DNA of 64,000 bases. Source: Zygnema cylindricum. Taxonomy: Eukaryota; Streptophyta; Zygnematophyceae; Zygnematales; Zygnemataceae. Positions 10,269 to 22,385 of this stretch are shown piece by piece (within the stretch, counting starts at the first letter, position 1; the number at the start of each line of letters is the position of its first letter). The position numbers were made by a program, and so were the translations under genes. Below the pieces are notes generated by a model. It worked only from the letters and a program-made list of their open reading frames with translations, had not been told where the DNA came from and made no database searches. The stretch covers positions 196,189-260,188 of the forward strand of contig JBBHKE010002248.1 in assembly GCA_037447655.1 (NCBI GenBank). Reading direction: 5' to 3'.

Positions 10269-11040
10269 TTTATTAGAACTAAAACACTACGTTTAAGACA
10301 CACTAAGTTTAAAACTACAAAAAATAAGTCTATAACTAAAAACACTAAGTTTTGTCCTAAAAACACTAAATTCTAGAACTAAAATCGTTAGGTTTTGAAC
10401 TAAGAACACTAAATCACGTTAGTGTATAATTAGCGTTAAAGCCGTATAAATTGTAAGGACACTAAATTAAGTTAGAGAAATTATTACTGTTGACACTTTA
10501 TTAAAACTAACGACAATAAATTATGATAGCGTAAAGCAGTCTGAATCTTTATGACACTAAATAAAATTATCAAGTTTATTAGCGTCAATACTTTTTCAGA
10601 ACTAACTACACTAATTATGTGACTTAAAGCAATGTTGATCATTAAGGATCCTAAATTTCGGTGAAATAATTAGTCTTGATAGTTTATTTAAATTAATTAA
10701 ACTAAAATATGTTCATGAATAATAAGCATTAAAGCTATTAATATTAATATTAGCTGATATTAATATTAAAGACACTAAATTATGTTAGTCAATTGTTTAG
10801 AATCCACAGATTGTTAGAATAAAGTTAAATATGCACGTAAACAATTAGTATTGAAGCAAGTATTAATCAATATCAATGACACATAATTATGTTAATGAAG
10901 TTATGAGTCTTAACACATCCTTAAAATAAGGCACACTAACTTATGCTCGTGAATAATCGCCATTAAAGCAGTATTAATTAACATCAATGAATATGTTAGT
11001 GAATTTGCTAAGGTGGACATTTCATAAGCATCAACCTCCC
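10269..11040. repeat. degenerate ACACTAA-rich repeat between the two host genes
   Basis: Recurring words such as acactaa, aaaactaa, ttaaagc and tatgttagt at irregular 25-110-bp spacing. It separates the GT31 start and the first visible amidase exon. No promoter element can be named with confidence. Confidence 0.4.
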
Positions 11041-11069
11041 TACCTCCCTCCCTCCCTCCCTCCCTTCAG

Positions 11070-11235
11070 GCCACCGTGACCATTGGGTCCGAGACCGGCG
11101 GGTCCATCCTGAGCCCCAGCTCCGCTCAGGCGGTGGTCGGTTTGAAGCCCACCGTGGGATTGGTCAGTCGGTACGGAGTCATACCGCTGTCGCACAGCCA
11201 GGATACGGCCGGACCGATGTGTCGCACGGTCGCAG
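11070..11235 (+). CDS. amidase-signature family, internal exon a
   Basis: Acceptor ccttcag (ends 11069), donor GTACGG at 11236, phase 1 at its end. It encodes [38 protein letters not shown] and [25 protein letters not shown] is the amidase signature loop containing the serine nucleophile, and [11 protein letters not shown] follows as in plant and fungal amidases. These enzymes hydrolyse amide bonds with a Ser-cisSer-Lys triad. The exon carrying the lysine and the GSSGG-type segment should lie upstream but is not seen. Confidence 0.85.
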
Positions 11236-11463
11236 GTACGGTTATCTGTGCATGCGTCCGTACTTTCTTGCACGGTTCTGGATGCTGCTGTACTTTTTTG
11301 TACGATTGCAAGTACAGGTTTTGCGCTTACATAGTGTACCTTTTTACGAGCCGTACAGTCGGAAGTACATCCCCGTAGGCATGTCTTTGCATGGTACTGT
11401 ACCGTGCTGTCTGCGCGGTTTCAGATTTGTCTTACATGTTTTTTTTTTTTTTTTTAAATTTAG

Positions 11464-11586
11464 ACGCGGTGTACACGCTGGAATATTCGTACGGAGTGGA
11501 TCCGAATGACGTGGACACTATTTCCCAGATAGGGATGACTCCTCCCGAGGGATATATACCCCATTTAATCGCCGACGGGCTCCGAG
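11464..11586 (+). CDS. amidase-signature family, internal exon b
   Basis: Acceptor tttag (ends 11463) and donor GTATAA. Joined in phase to exon a, it reads DAVYTLEYSYGVDPND, then VDTISQIGMTPPEGYIPHLI and ADGLRG. This matches the amidase stretch 'DAvxxLxxixGxDpxD' followed by the substrate-cleft linker. Phase 1 at both ends. Confidence 0.82.
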
Positions 11587-11808
11587 GTATAAAATAATTC
11601 CATTTTTTATCATCCTATTTGTACCATTTTTTTTTTTTTTTTTGTAATTGATTTTCATTGTTTCTTTCTTTAAATTTACTTATTTTATTTTTTCCTCAAG
11701 ATTTTTTTTTTTGTTAGTGATTATTTTTTGAAAATGCGGCAAACGTTGAAATAAATAAACAAATGTAAAAAATATATCGAATTAAAATCCACACTATTTT
11801 ATGCACAG

Positions 11809-11893
11809 GAAAAACTATCGCCGCTACCCCTCCCCCTGCCACCACCGACCCCCTCATTACCGCCGCATACTATGAAGCCCTTCAAAAAATGCA
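11809..11893 (+). CDS. amidase-signature family, internal exon c
   Basis: Acceptor atgcacag, then GKTIAATPPPATTDPLITAA and YYEALQKM before a possible donor GTAATT at 11894; the frame hits TAA without splicing. The EALQKM end resembles the helix before the 'GAxv' strand in amidases. No following exon was found, so the gene is partial in view, or a fragment. Confidence 0.6.
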
Positions 11894-11929
11894 GTAATTT
11901 CCCTCTCTCTCCCTTCGCCACCCTCTACC

Positions 11930-11969
<40 letters not shown>

Positions 11970-12195
11970 ACTTGCCTCTCTCTCGCTCTCACTCCTACCC
12001 CCGGGCCCCTCTCTCTTCTCTCCCCCCTCTCTCTCTCTTTCCCCGCCCTTTTCTCCAGTCCCAGTCTCCCTGCCTCTCCTCTTCCCCCTTCTTCCCTCTC
12101 CCCTTCTCCACCTCTATCTCCCCTCCAATCTTTCCCTCTCTCCCTCTCCCCCTCTTCCCCTTCTCCCTCTCCCCCCATCTCCACTTCTAGCTCTA
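11894..12195. repeat. CT-rich low-complexity tract
   Basis: (TC)n at about 11936-11966 and imperfect CCCTCT hexamers to 12185, downstream of the last visible amidase exon. Not coding. Confidence 0.75.
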
Positions 12196-12398
12196 CCCCT
12201 TCACATAGTGTATATGTACGCATACTGTATAAATACAAACACAGAATACATTGTACGACAGAATTGCCAATAAGTACAAAATAATTCGTACCAGAAAAAT
12301 TGTCCTTTTCTGTTAAAACTCGAGACGTCCCATTATTTGCCACAGAAGAAAACCTGCATCAAGGAATTCCACCAAGGTATACGCTTTTGAATTTCAAA

Positions 12399-12922
12399 GA
12401 GAGGGAGAGGAAGAGGGAGAGGGAGAGGGAGAGGGAGAGGGAGGGGATGGGGAGAGGGAGAGGGAGAGGGAGAGGAAGAGGGAGAGGGAGAGGGAGAGGG
12501 AGAGGGAGAGGGAGAGGGAGAGGGAGAGGGAGAGGGAGAGGGAGAGGGAGAGGGAGAGGGAGAGGGAGAGGGAGAGGGAGAGGGAGAGGGAGAGGGAGAG
12601 GGAGAGGGAGAGGGAGAGGGAGAGGGAGAGGGAGAGGGAGAGGGAGAGGGAGAGGGAGAGGGAGAGGGAGAGGGAGAGGGAGAGGGAGAGGGAGAGGGAG
12701 AGGGAGAGGGAGAGGGAGAGGGAGAGGGAGAGGGAGAGGGAGAGGGAGAGGGAGAGGGAGAGGGAGAGGGAGAGGGAGAGGGAGAGGGAGAGGGAGAGGG
12801 AGAGGGAGAGGGAGAGGGAGAGGGAGAGGGAGAGGGAGAGGGAGAGGGAGAGGGAGAGGGAGAGGGAGAGGGAGAGGGAGAGGGAGAGGGAGAGGGAGAG
12901 GGACAGGGAGAGGGACAGGGAG
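12399..12922. repeat. (GGGAGA)n hexanucleotide satellite
   Basis: About 520 bp of GGGAGA hexamers, of which about 70 consecutive units (12479-12900) are essentially perfect. It reads as Gly-Arg on one strand and Pro-Ser or Leu-Pro on the other, which explains three long spurious frames. The near-perfect copies indicate recent expansion. Confidence 0.95.
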
Positions 12923-13194
12923 GAGTAAAAGTGTGACTACCATACCGTGGTCTGAGAACCAGTGCTGCAAGGAAAATCACACAAAGAAAAAGAAACGACT
13001 TGCTAATTTTCTTTCGAGGTCCGGATCCGGTTTGGGAAGCTGGTTGTTGCTTTCGCCGCATTTTTCTCCCTAAGTCTTTTCATATGACAAACACGAATCC
13101 GTAAAATAAAGAAACAGTTCAGTTGTAAAACGAATGAATAAAATTTAGAAAGAGAGATCGTTATAAAAAATTATCCACATTTGGCAAACGTGGA

Positions 13195-13495
13195 CGATGC
13201 CTATAGTAAACAAAATGCATTGACCTTTAGTAATAAACAATACATTGACCTATAGCAAAAAAACAACATATTGACCTTTAGTAGTAAAAAATGAATTCAT
13301 CTATAGTAAAAAACAACACATTGATCCACAGTAATATAGAATGCATTGACCCATAGTAAGAAACAATAAATTGATCTATAGTGAGAAACAAAATCTACAT
13401 CACATTATTGATCCACAGTTATACAGAATACATTATTGACCCATAGTAGGAAACAATATATTGACCTACAGTAAGAAACAAGCATTGACCTGTAG
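13195..13495. repeat. degenerate ~30-bp tandem repeat
   Basis: About nine or ten units with core 'attgacc-tatagtaa-aaacaa', including variants (ttgatccacagtaa, ttgacccatagtaa, ttgacctacagtaa). AT-rich and non-coding. Confidence 0.7.
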
Positions 13496-13741
13496 AAAAA
13501 AAAAAAAAAAAAAACAATGAAATTGAATTGCAAAATAAAAAAAAATACACCAGCTAAAAAAGGGAAATAAGAGGGCAAAAAAAGAGAAATATTTTGAAAA
13601 TAAATGATTGGTGTGTATTGCATGAGTCCATACGGAGGCATTTGGTGGTTGTAGGGAGGAATTCTTTTCCAATCAAGTACAAGAGGTACAGTAGCCATTC
13701 AATACTGTACAATCAATTTATTCAATTAAATTAATGTAATA

Positions 13742-13853
13742 TTGTAATATTGTTATTATTATTATATATTATTATTATTATCATTATTATTATTTTTTTC
13801 TTTTAAATACTGTAAGATCATTGCATTGAATCAATTTATTCAAATTTTAGAAA

Positions 13854-13898
<45 letters not shown>
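13742..13898. repeat. ATT and TA microsatellites
   Basis: (ATT)n at about 13750-13795 and a perfect (TA)n at about 13858-13898. Confidence 0.9.
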
Positions 13899-13906
<8 letters not shown>

Positions 13907-14057
13907 TTTTATGGCTACTCTTGGATTCACTTATTGGGAATTTACTAGGTAAGAAAATGTAAAAATAAAATGGTGAAAAGAAATGGTGAATACAAATGGT
14001 TGTCTTAACTAGTTCAAGGTCCACAGTGAGTTTTTTATTTTATTCATTCATATTTAG

Positions 14058-14110
14058 AAACCCCTCCAAACCCTAAAAAAACCCTAAAAAAACCCTAAAA
14101 AACCCTAGAA
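14058..14110. repeat. interstitial telomere-like AACCCTAAAAA motif
   Basis: About five imperfect copies of ccctaaaa. This is related to, but longer-spaced than, the plant telomere unit CCCTAAA. Short and degenerate, so possibly only chance low-complexity. Confidence 0.35.
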
Positions 14111-17100
14111 AATCTAATACCAAAGTCCCAATGCGGTAAAACAATTTTTGCGGTGACCAAAACAAAAAAAAAAGGGATGGAGGGGAAGGGAAGGGAGAGA
14201 AAAAGGGCTTGAATTCAAATAAAAAAGAAATACCTCTTACAAAAAATTCAAAAGAACTGTAGAAAATATAAATATAAAATGCAAATTTGTTTTTTTTTAA
14301 AACAATGACTACACAAACAATTGACTAACCTGAGAAAAAAAGAATAAGACCAAAAAAAAGAGTTTGATAATTGAAATGTTTCGATTATCCCTTCTCCACA
14401 AAAAAAAAAAAAAAAAAAAAAGCGAAGAAATGGAAATTTTTCACGTTCGCAGACTTTTCAACTTTGCGTGAAATGACACTGCAGCGTCGAGACCCCTGCA
14501 AAAAAAAACCGTACAACATGCAAGCCGACAAAAACAAACAAACCCTGTACTTTTTTTCGTCCTCAAAACTTCTAAAATCTTTTCACACGTGGGAATATAT
14601 TTTCAGATTGGTGTAGACGGATTTGCTGAGCTTAAAACACAGTGCCGATGTGTTTTATGATAAGCTTGAAAATGACGTGACAGTGGGTCGAAAAACCGCA
14701 AGACGACAAAATTTCGTACATCCTAAGTTCAAGAATGACGCAAATTGAACTTTACAAATTTGCGATTTCTTCGTACGGTCGCAACTTAGGCAGTACGGCG
14801 CTAAGTTATAAAGGAAAACGACAGAAAAAAACCCGAACTTAGCCACATGGGGCCGTAGCCTTACAGTCTTCTTTTATTGTATTTTATCGTCAAGTTTGTT
14901 ATTTTTACCGTCGGTGCAGAAATGCAGACACGCAAAAGAAAGACGGTCAAAATTCAAAAGTTAAAAAATTGGCTTCCTTTGAAAAAGACAAACAAAAAAT
15001 CAAACAAAAAATGAAAAAAAAACCTAGACCAATGCACACCTAAGATAAGTTTTGGCACTGTATGCTGGATGTGGCTACAGAAAGTACGGATGTACAAGAG
15101 AAAAACGCCTCATGTATGTGAACACAAGCAAAAGGTTTCTTCGTTTCACAGAAAAGGTCAACTAAATCCGTACAAGGAGACTTGGCTCGTACTGGAAATT
15201 TGGGTGTGACTGCAAGGTTACAGACAAAACAGTTGCGAACTAGGACAAAACGAATCATAATTGGATCTACGTGGACACTAAAAAGAATAAAAAAGTCGGC
15301 AGAGCGCGTGTAAGGCATGTGCGACGCCCAAAAGTGCAGTTTTTGTCCGTCAATTCGTGTCAGTTACCGACAAGTTTGCTTTGCGGCTGTACGTAAAAAG
15401 TTATTCGATTGTAATACAGGCTGTTCCTTGTACTAAAAATGTACAAACATGTACGAATCTCAGTTAGTTTTTTGTAGTTTTGGAGAGTTCCATGTGATTA
15501 TTCATTATAGTTCTCGTAACAATGTGTTTTTGTGGTTTTATCTGCAAGAAAAAATTACACGCGCCTGGTATTGAATGGTTTCCTACAAGTAAAATCTTAC
15601 AAGAGAATATATATTATGGATATTTAACTAATATCTAGGGTTCGCTTCCCAGCTGTCGGTCCTTCTGAGAACATATCCGTACACTACAACGCATTGCAGT
15701 ATATTAGAGTGCAGTACATTCCTGGTACTATAGATTGTTTGGGCCAATTGGCTCCGTCGAATCTCCACAGTTGAGGATCGTTTTAAGGGGGTATCGATAC
15801 TTCGAAGAATTATTTTGTATTTTAGTGAAGATTCTTCGTACTACTTTGAATTGTGTCCCAATGTGCGAAAATGAAATTGGAACTTTGAAATATGACGGTT
15901 GTAGACGTGGGTACAACTTGTGACGATTGAAGACGACTACGAAACGTCCGACAATAGGTGACGTCTACAAAAACATCGACGATTGTAGACGTTTGGCTTT
16001 TTGTGACATTGTAGATGTTTAGGGTTGTCACAACGTCGACATCACAGATTCCGTAACTTTCCGCCATGGCTTCCCGATTTCGTTTTTTCGACTTATCTCA
16101 CTCGACTTTCCATAAAAATATACCTATAGGTAGTCAAAATAACTATTTTTCAAATATTTTTCATTTCATACCAATATTGTTGTGTCTCGTTCTAAAAAGT
16201 GTGAGATAAAAGCGATAGTTTGAGAGGGAGAGGGAAGAGGCGACGACGACCTAAAATTACACGAAGGACCCATGAATGAAAGTGGAGGTCCGAGAACCTT
16301 GCAAATATTTCCGTACATGTGCGTGACAGGGAGGAAAGAAAATAGCGAGTACTCTCCCTCGTCCTAAATTTGCCCCACTCGTGTGGCGCGTGCGTGTAAC
16401 ACATAGCTAAAAACATATTTCAAACCACGGTTTTAAGAATTCCTCCGTCAAGCCTTCTATATTTTTTTTACCGTCAACATGTATCAATGGCTCTTCAATG
16501 AGCGCAAGCCACGACCTTTCCACGACGAAACACTGGGGCCAATGACAAGAGGGGGCTCCTAAATCTTCCAACAAGGGATCCTCTTCACATGCACGATCGT
16601 CGAGGGTGTGGACTTTAGTTTGTTAGAGTTGTGGGGCATCCTGTATTGTAAGTCTTCCCTCCATGTATATTTATCTCTGGTTGGTTTGCTTATTTTTGCA
16701 ATTTTACTTAGTTTCTAGTTAGATTAACTTGCTCACTTGTTCTCTCTGGCTACACTCTTTTAAAGTCTTGAAACATCTTTAATTTATTTTTTGAACCCCT
16801 TTATACCTCGATGGTTTTTTCCATCGCACTTTTTGAAATAGAAATAGCATATTTCATCGTAAATTTCTCGACGGAAGTGTGGACATTAAATTAAGGTTAA
16901 TAACATGTCTTTGGATACGCTTCGTGTATTAACGTAAGGTATTTTTTCTATTTTCCTCTATAATTGAGTTTGCAACGATAAAATCTTATGCCTTACAAAA
17001 CAAATGTAAAACCAAAGTACAATTTGTGTTATCTTAAAACTTATTGTGTATTCAAATTTTTCGTCGTGCAATGGTAGATCGGCTAAGGGAGAAATAGAGA

Positions 17101-17447
17101 GGGTAATTGTGGTGAGGGAAAACAAGGCTTAAGATAAGGGTTAACGACAAAGTTTGAGATTGTTTTTAACGATGAGGGCAACAATATCGAGGTGAAAATC
17201 TAGGTAGAAAACGGTTATTACAACTTGGGGCAAAGGCGTGGGTTTGTGTAAAACATTTAGGATGGGGGTTCGGTAAAGGTTGAATGAGGAGACGACTACA
17301 TAGGAAGGACGACCCTAAAAATGTTTTAAACGATGACAAACATGTTAGAGATGATGGGGAAAGTGAGCTTGATTTTTTTCATTTTTGAGGGGATATAAAA
17401 AACTACTTTGTTAAAAAAAAAATACTAAATAACTCCCAAACACATTT
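14111..17447. other. intergenic, nothing firmly recognised
   Basis: AT-rich. The section 15900-16045 repeats the word gtagacgt or its variants several times. Open frames of 60-90 codons occur but show no family similarity, splice context or codon pattern that I can support. Confidence 0.4.
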
Positions 17448-18450
17448 TGCAATTCTGTGTCCTCCATTGGACTACAGAATACATGAAGCCTCTAGATACT
17501 ATTTAACTAACCCACTTTAAGCCACGACCACTGCTGCCCAAGAAGACAAACTGACAATTTGACTGCACCCCTATGCAGCCTGGACTCCCCTGAGTACGTA
17601 GCAAAAAGAATCACTGAAAAACGGCCAACTAACCGATAAGTTATGAGTCGGCAAAAATGCCAAGTTTATACAAACTCTCAAAGAGAGAGAGGTTCCTATC
17701 TACCAAAATTCTCTAAGTCCTAAATCCCTCTCACAAACCCTATCTATTGAAGTACGAACAATCGGACACTGTAGAGTACAGTAAAAGTACTATGGCCGAT
17801 GTACTTTCTGTACGGCCCATGTACGGCAATGCCATTAAGTGGACGCGTGTCCACTTTTCACTTGTCCTTATGTTCGCCGGAATTCTTGCGACCAAATATC
17901 ATCCCTCCGCGTGGCGCCACGTCACGCCACGTCCATAAACGCCAAAAGTGACCATTCCGTGATGTCGGCATTGATGTATGCCGTCGGATCAGATTCAATA
18001 TTAAATGTCTGCCGTCGAAAACAAATGTCCGATTCATTTGTTTGCGTGCGAGATAATTTTCGCACTATATAATACTTGGTTCCATGTTCTTTCGTTCGTT
18101 ATTCCGTTAATCGATTTCATAGACGTAACATTGTTTAAGTAAATATCAAACCTAATATATGCTAATGGACTTCTACGAGAGAGTGGTTAGAGCTAACGGC
18201 TAAGCCGCGCTCTACCGGTCGGAGGTTCGAGTCCTGCCGGACTCAACTTTTTGTTGAGAGTGACATAAGTCACTCTTTAGCCTTGCTTGCTTAAGATAGG
18301 ACAGCCATGGCTCAACCACCCTCTCTATCCCTCAATGACTACGACAAGTATGGTGGGAAGAGAGAGGAGGCGGAGGCAGGCTGTCCACCTTTTCTATTTT
18401 GTACTAAGTTCAGACCTAGAAAATACTATATAAAAATAACAATTTCAACA
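17448..18450 (-). mobile_element. solo LTR of copia family C
   Basis: About 1003 bp, collinear with the LTRs of element C at 24616-25624 and 55461-56469. It starts tgcaattctgtgtcctccat and ends tagaaaatac...aatttcaaca. The flanks share acattt (17442-17447 and 18448-18453), consistent with a target duplication if the LTR ends at 18447. There is no internal region, so it is the product of LTR-LTR recombination. Confidence 0.88.
18172..18244 (+). other. antisense tRNA-like module in the solo C LTR
   Basis: A-box-like agtggttagagc and B box GGTTCGAGTCC at tRNA spacing, ending ccggactc. It is antisense to the LTR. The same module is in both LTRs of element C. Confidence 0.65.
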
Positions 18451-20825
18451 TTTGGCACGGTGTGACTTGCCATTTTCAAAGACAGCCGGATATTTTTGAA
18501 AACATTAACATTTTTGTACACATTCATTTTTTTTTACTTTATTTCACCTGATGGGTTGTTATTTTATTATACGCAACGTTTGATTGTTGGTCTTATTGGT
18601 TTTTTGGCCCACTTGTATTGTGGAAGACTTGAGACTCCTACCAAGGTCTCGATTTAGCATAAGGTGTGCACTCTCCACAATGGAATTCCCATATCTTGTT
18701 TTTTAAGCAATATTATTCTATTAACAAGTAGTTGTGATTGGGCAAGCAGTGGGATTTGGACCGGTATAAAGTGATGGTAGGATAGATGTAAGGTGAAACT
18801 TACCCAAAATTGAGGATTAATTATTATGTCGAAAAACAAATAAAACACAGTATATTCAATGACAAAAAGATAAATTAACTGTTGTTGTGAACTCCCGAAG
18901 ATAAATAGGTACCTCTTATTGACCTACTGATATTCAATATGTAGGTAGCAAAATTATCGCTATATTTCAGTAATACACTGCTCCTATATGCCTTAAACAA
19001 AATATTGTAACCGATTTGGTTTTAAGTGATTTTTGTAGGGTTTTATTGATAACGAATTAATTGTCGGATTTGACACATAGTTGATTTTTTAATTAATTTA
19101 TTTCATTCTACAAAGTGGATTGGATTGTGATACGTGACAGGATATACTATACAATAAATAACAATCGTGTATGATAACCATTTTTCGATAAACGATATTT
19201 ATGAATTTGTTTACCTACCGATAACTAATATATTTGTTCAATATATGGGTAAAGGAGTTATCGCGATATTATTTCATAAATGCATTGATAATGTCGGCGA
19301 TAACTATGAATACACCCCATTACATAGTATAGAATGGATTGTAAATTGTTCAAAACCACTCCCACCCCCCACTCTTCCCCCCCCCGTCTTGATATCTTCG
19401 TGCTCATTTTGTTATTTATTTTGGTACAACAATTCGGTACCTTTCATACCTTCAACCGATAGTTATTAGTGATAATTTTTGTCGGTTTCGGAGCAATATC
19501 GCGATAAAACCTTAACCGATACATAAGACTTTATGATACATTGTATTACATTAATATTTTATAATAAGACTAAATATATATAATGTTTTTTCGATAAACA
19601 AATTTATTCCTCCCTTAGCGATAGGCCCCTTTGACGTTCGATAACCCATAAGATGCGTAATCCGCATTATCGCGATTGAAAATTTAACAATACACACTTT
19701 TTTTTTAAATGTTATCTTTTGAGCACCCTTATGTGGAATTACATGACAAGTAGATAAGGAAATGGCCTATAAACCAAAAAGAATAAATATCGATAGAGGA
19801 AGTGGCAACAATTAGAACGAAAAGGGCGACTGAAGGACAACAAATGTAGTACGCGAAGGGAGGATTAAAAACGCTTTTGTTGATTGTGTATAGTTATAAT
19901 TAGTGTTTATGTTTCGTTGGCTTTCGGTCATGAAACCCGAAATAACGTTAAGAACACTACATTACGCTATTGTTTACCTTACAATACAATCGTTATTAGT
20001 ACTGATGTGTATCGGTATGGATTCGCCGATAACCGATATGGGCCTTTTTTCATGTTGTCCATAATCGATATATTGGGACGATATATCGTTATCGGTGTTA
20101 TCGCCGATAATTAACCGATAATATCGGTTGTTTATCGACGATAACACCGATATCAATAACTATCGGCAATAACTGTACTGTAAAGATAAATGTACGGCCA
20201 ATACACAAAACAGTTCGTGTTACCCCTGGGACGCGCCGCGGACCCCCTTACCCCCAATTTCGCCGATTTCGGTAAAAATTCGCGATTTTTCCTTGATTAT
20301 TTCTAATTTGAGGGGGTTTTACTTGGGTTCTACGCTCCCATACCCGTCCAGAATGTCCTTTGTATATTTCATTTTTTTTGCAATGTTAGTAACGCCCTCA
20401 TATCACTTCCATGGTGACAGTAAATGGCAGCAGTCTGACAGATGTGTTTGTATGCTCTATTCGTTTGTTTTTCAAAAAAGTTTGATTTACAAATTTACAA
20501 CGTAATTTAATATTTTCGTTTTAGTACTATAGTTTTAGAACTATAAAGTTTTGTTTTAAAATTTTCAACGTTTATGTGTTGCGCTGTCCGTAATAAATTT
20601 CAATTAAACAGGTACGGAACAGATTCTTATACGTGGCATGCCGCGCTATGTAAAGTCAATAATATAGTACAGTATGCTAAAAAGTATTATTGTATGCATA
20701 CTAATTTTTGTAAATTTATCGCCGATATGGAATTTGTTGGTCCCGGACCGATATATCAGGACCTCTGACCGTACGATTAGTGATAACTATCGGTATCGGT
20801 GTTATCGCGATAAATTGTTTACTGA
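18451..20825. repeat. intergenic with ATCGGCGATAA-rich repeats
   Basis: No gene recognised. Many tatcgg/cgataa words in both orientations cluster at 19180-19690, 20020-20180 and 20710-20830, as at 4770-4900. Confidence 0.4.
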
Positions 20826-21058
20826 TACACAACACTCGTTATTAATGTTAATGTTTTTTTCGCCACTTAAAAACATATTTTCTCCATACACACTTGTCCT
20901 GTTTTCAATGTGAGACTTTCAATCGGAAGATGAGAATCTTAGTTTTCCATTGGAACCTTCAGATATAAGAACCGACATTCGTGTACGGAGAAAAGATGTT
21001 TATAAAGATGAAAAAAACATTCACACTAATAGCGATTCACGGTGGTACTGTAATATCC
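20826..21058. mobile_element. MITE-like inverted repeat
   Basis: The left arm (near 20840-20890: attaatgttaatg, a T run, and ttctccatacac) is mirrored on the right (near 20980-21050: gtgtacggagaaaagatg, then gaaaaaaacattcacactaat). No coding content. Related arms occur at 2110-2165 and inverted at 4160-4225. Confidence 0.5.
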
Positions 21059-21990
21059 ATCCCCTTGCATTGAAAACAAGCGGGGGTCTTGTTGAGTTTA
21101 ATGAGTGACAACTACACCGCGAATCGTAATTAGAGTAAATTACGCTAATCTAGTCGCCCTAAATTTTGACTCTATCATGTTAAATTGAGTAGATGATTCT
21201 AAATTTTTCATTATTTTATTTAAGGTACTTTTTGAATGAGCGTTAATAACTATAATACATTGTCGTTTTAAATAGTGTGGCGTACGGTCGGTGTCTGATC
21301 GGACAAAATTGTATTTTATGAAGTAAAAAACACAAATAATGATATTATACTGGCCGTTATCATGTAACTTCGTTTCAACAAACCGTGTAGTGCAAATGTC
21401 ATAGTGACGATAAACTGTAGGTTTTGTCATATTTTGTACGAATACCTAATTTACAGTAGAGATATTCAGCGTGTCAAATTAGAATACTTAAATAAATTAG
21501 AGTAAATGACTAAATTTCTTTTTGAAAAAGTTATATCGCTCAAATTATAGTCCATAACACTTATTATTTTTTTCTCTTTTTCTACTCCAACGTTTTTTTT
21601 ACTCTAGTTAAGATTCGCGGTGCAGTGGTTAGAAAAGTGCATCACTTTCTGTTCAACTAGCCAAAAATATTTATTAACAAGCGGTTTGAAGTAAAAGATT
21701 TTAAATCCTATTGGTTTCCCCACAGATCATATTTTTTGAAGCGCGAGGTTCAAATCCTATAAATGTCGGTGTCTAAAAGTTCAAATTTCGACGAGATCCA
21801 AATTAATGAAATTAACTATTTAACCGAATATGAGTCCGAGAGGGTGGATCGTACGGTTCGATGACCAATCAATGATCATTCGAATGCATCGGACATCGTT
21901 AATACGAACTTACATTACTTTATTACATAAAGTGCGATAGATATTTTCGATAAACTTTATTGCCTCTTTGGCATCGATGCGGATAGAGTA
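21059..21990. other. intergenic, nothing recognised
   Basis: AT-rich sequence with no supported gene or repeat family. Confidence 0.4.
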
Positions 21991-22385
21991 GAGTTCACAC
22001 TATAGTTCAAAATTAGGTGAAAGTAGGCCCATACAATATGCCTAGTGTACGCAAAACATACAATATGACTTTAAGACCCATATTGTATTTGGACCTATTC
22101 GGACCAATTAAAACATCCGTACCAAAAATTGGACCAATGAAAAAATTCAAATAAAAAGACCAAATAATTTTTATTTACACCGTCAGATTTTGACGATCGG
22201 ACGGTCGTTGATCAAAGAAGTGATCTAAAAAGATCACATGAAAAGCCCATAACACAACTTACGATAAATGCGCCGACCAAAGGCCTACCATAAAAACGCA
22301 TACTTTTGAACTATGGTTCACACCATAGTTCAAAAGTAGGCGTTTCAATTATAGGCCTTTTGTCGGCGCCTTTATCGTAAGTTGT
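21991..22385. mobile_element. foldback element, left arm and centre
   Basis: A long palindrome centred near 22315 (gaactatgg/ttcacaccatagttc). The left arm contains cccatacaatatg, gtacgcaaaa, acggtcgttgatca, gcccataacacaacttac and gcgccgacc, each mirrored in the right arm. The right arm continues after the insertion of copia A at 61001-61341. No coding frame is present. Confidence 0.75.

Noticed and set aside
12340-12375. Possible further amidase exon between ttgccacag and AAG-GTATAC
   Set aside because: Splice-like borders exist, but the translation shows no amidase similarity in the required phase.
12300-13073. Open frames of 200-257 codons on both strands (Gly-Arg, Pro-Ser, Leu-Pro)
   Set aside because: They are translations of the GGGAGA hexamer array; any frame of this repeat lacks stops.
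13195-13495. CRISPR-like array (regularly spaced short repeats)
   Set aside because: Units are degenerate, there are no unique spacers of constant length, and the genome is eukaryotic.
14058-14110. Chromosome end or telomere
   Set aside because: Only about five imperfect CCCTAAA-like units, interior to the window.
17747-18072. Short ORFs in 17.7-18.1 kb, 24.97-25.2 kb and 55.7-56.1 kb that resemble each other
   Set aside because: The similarity comes from their position in LTRs of copia family C, not from a conserved protein.
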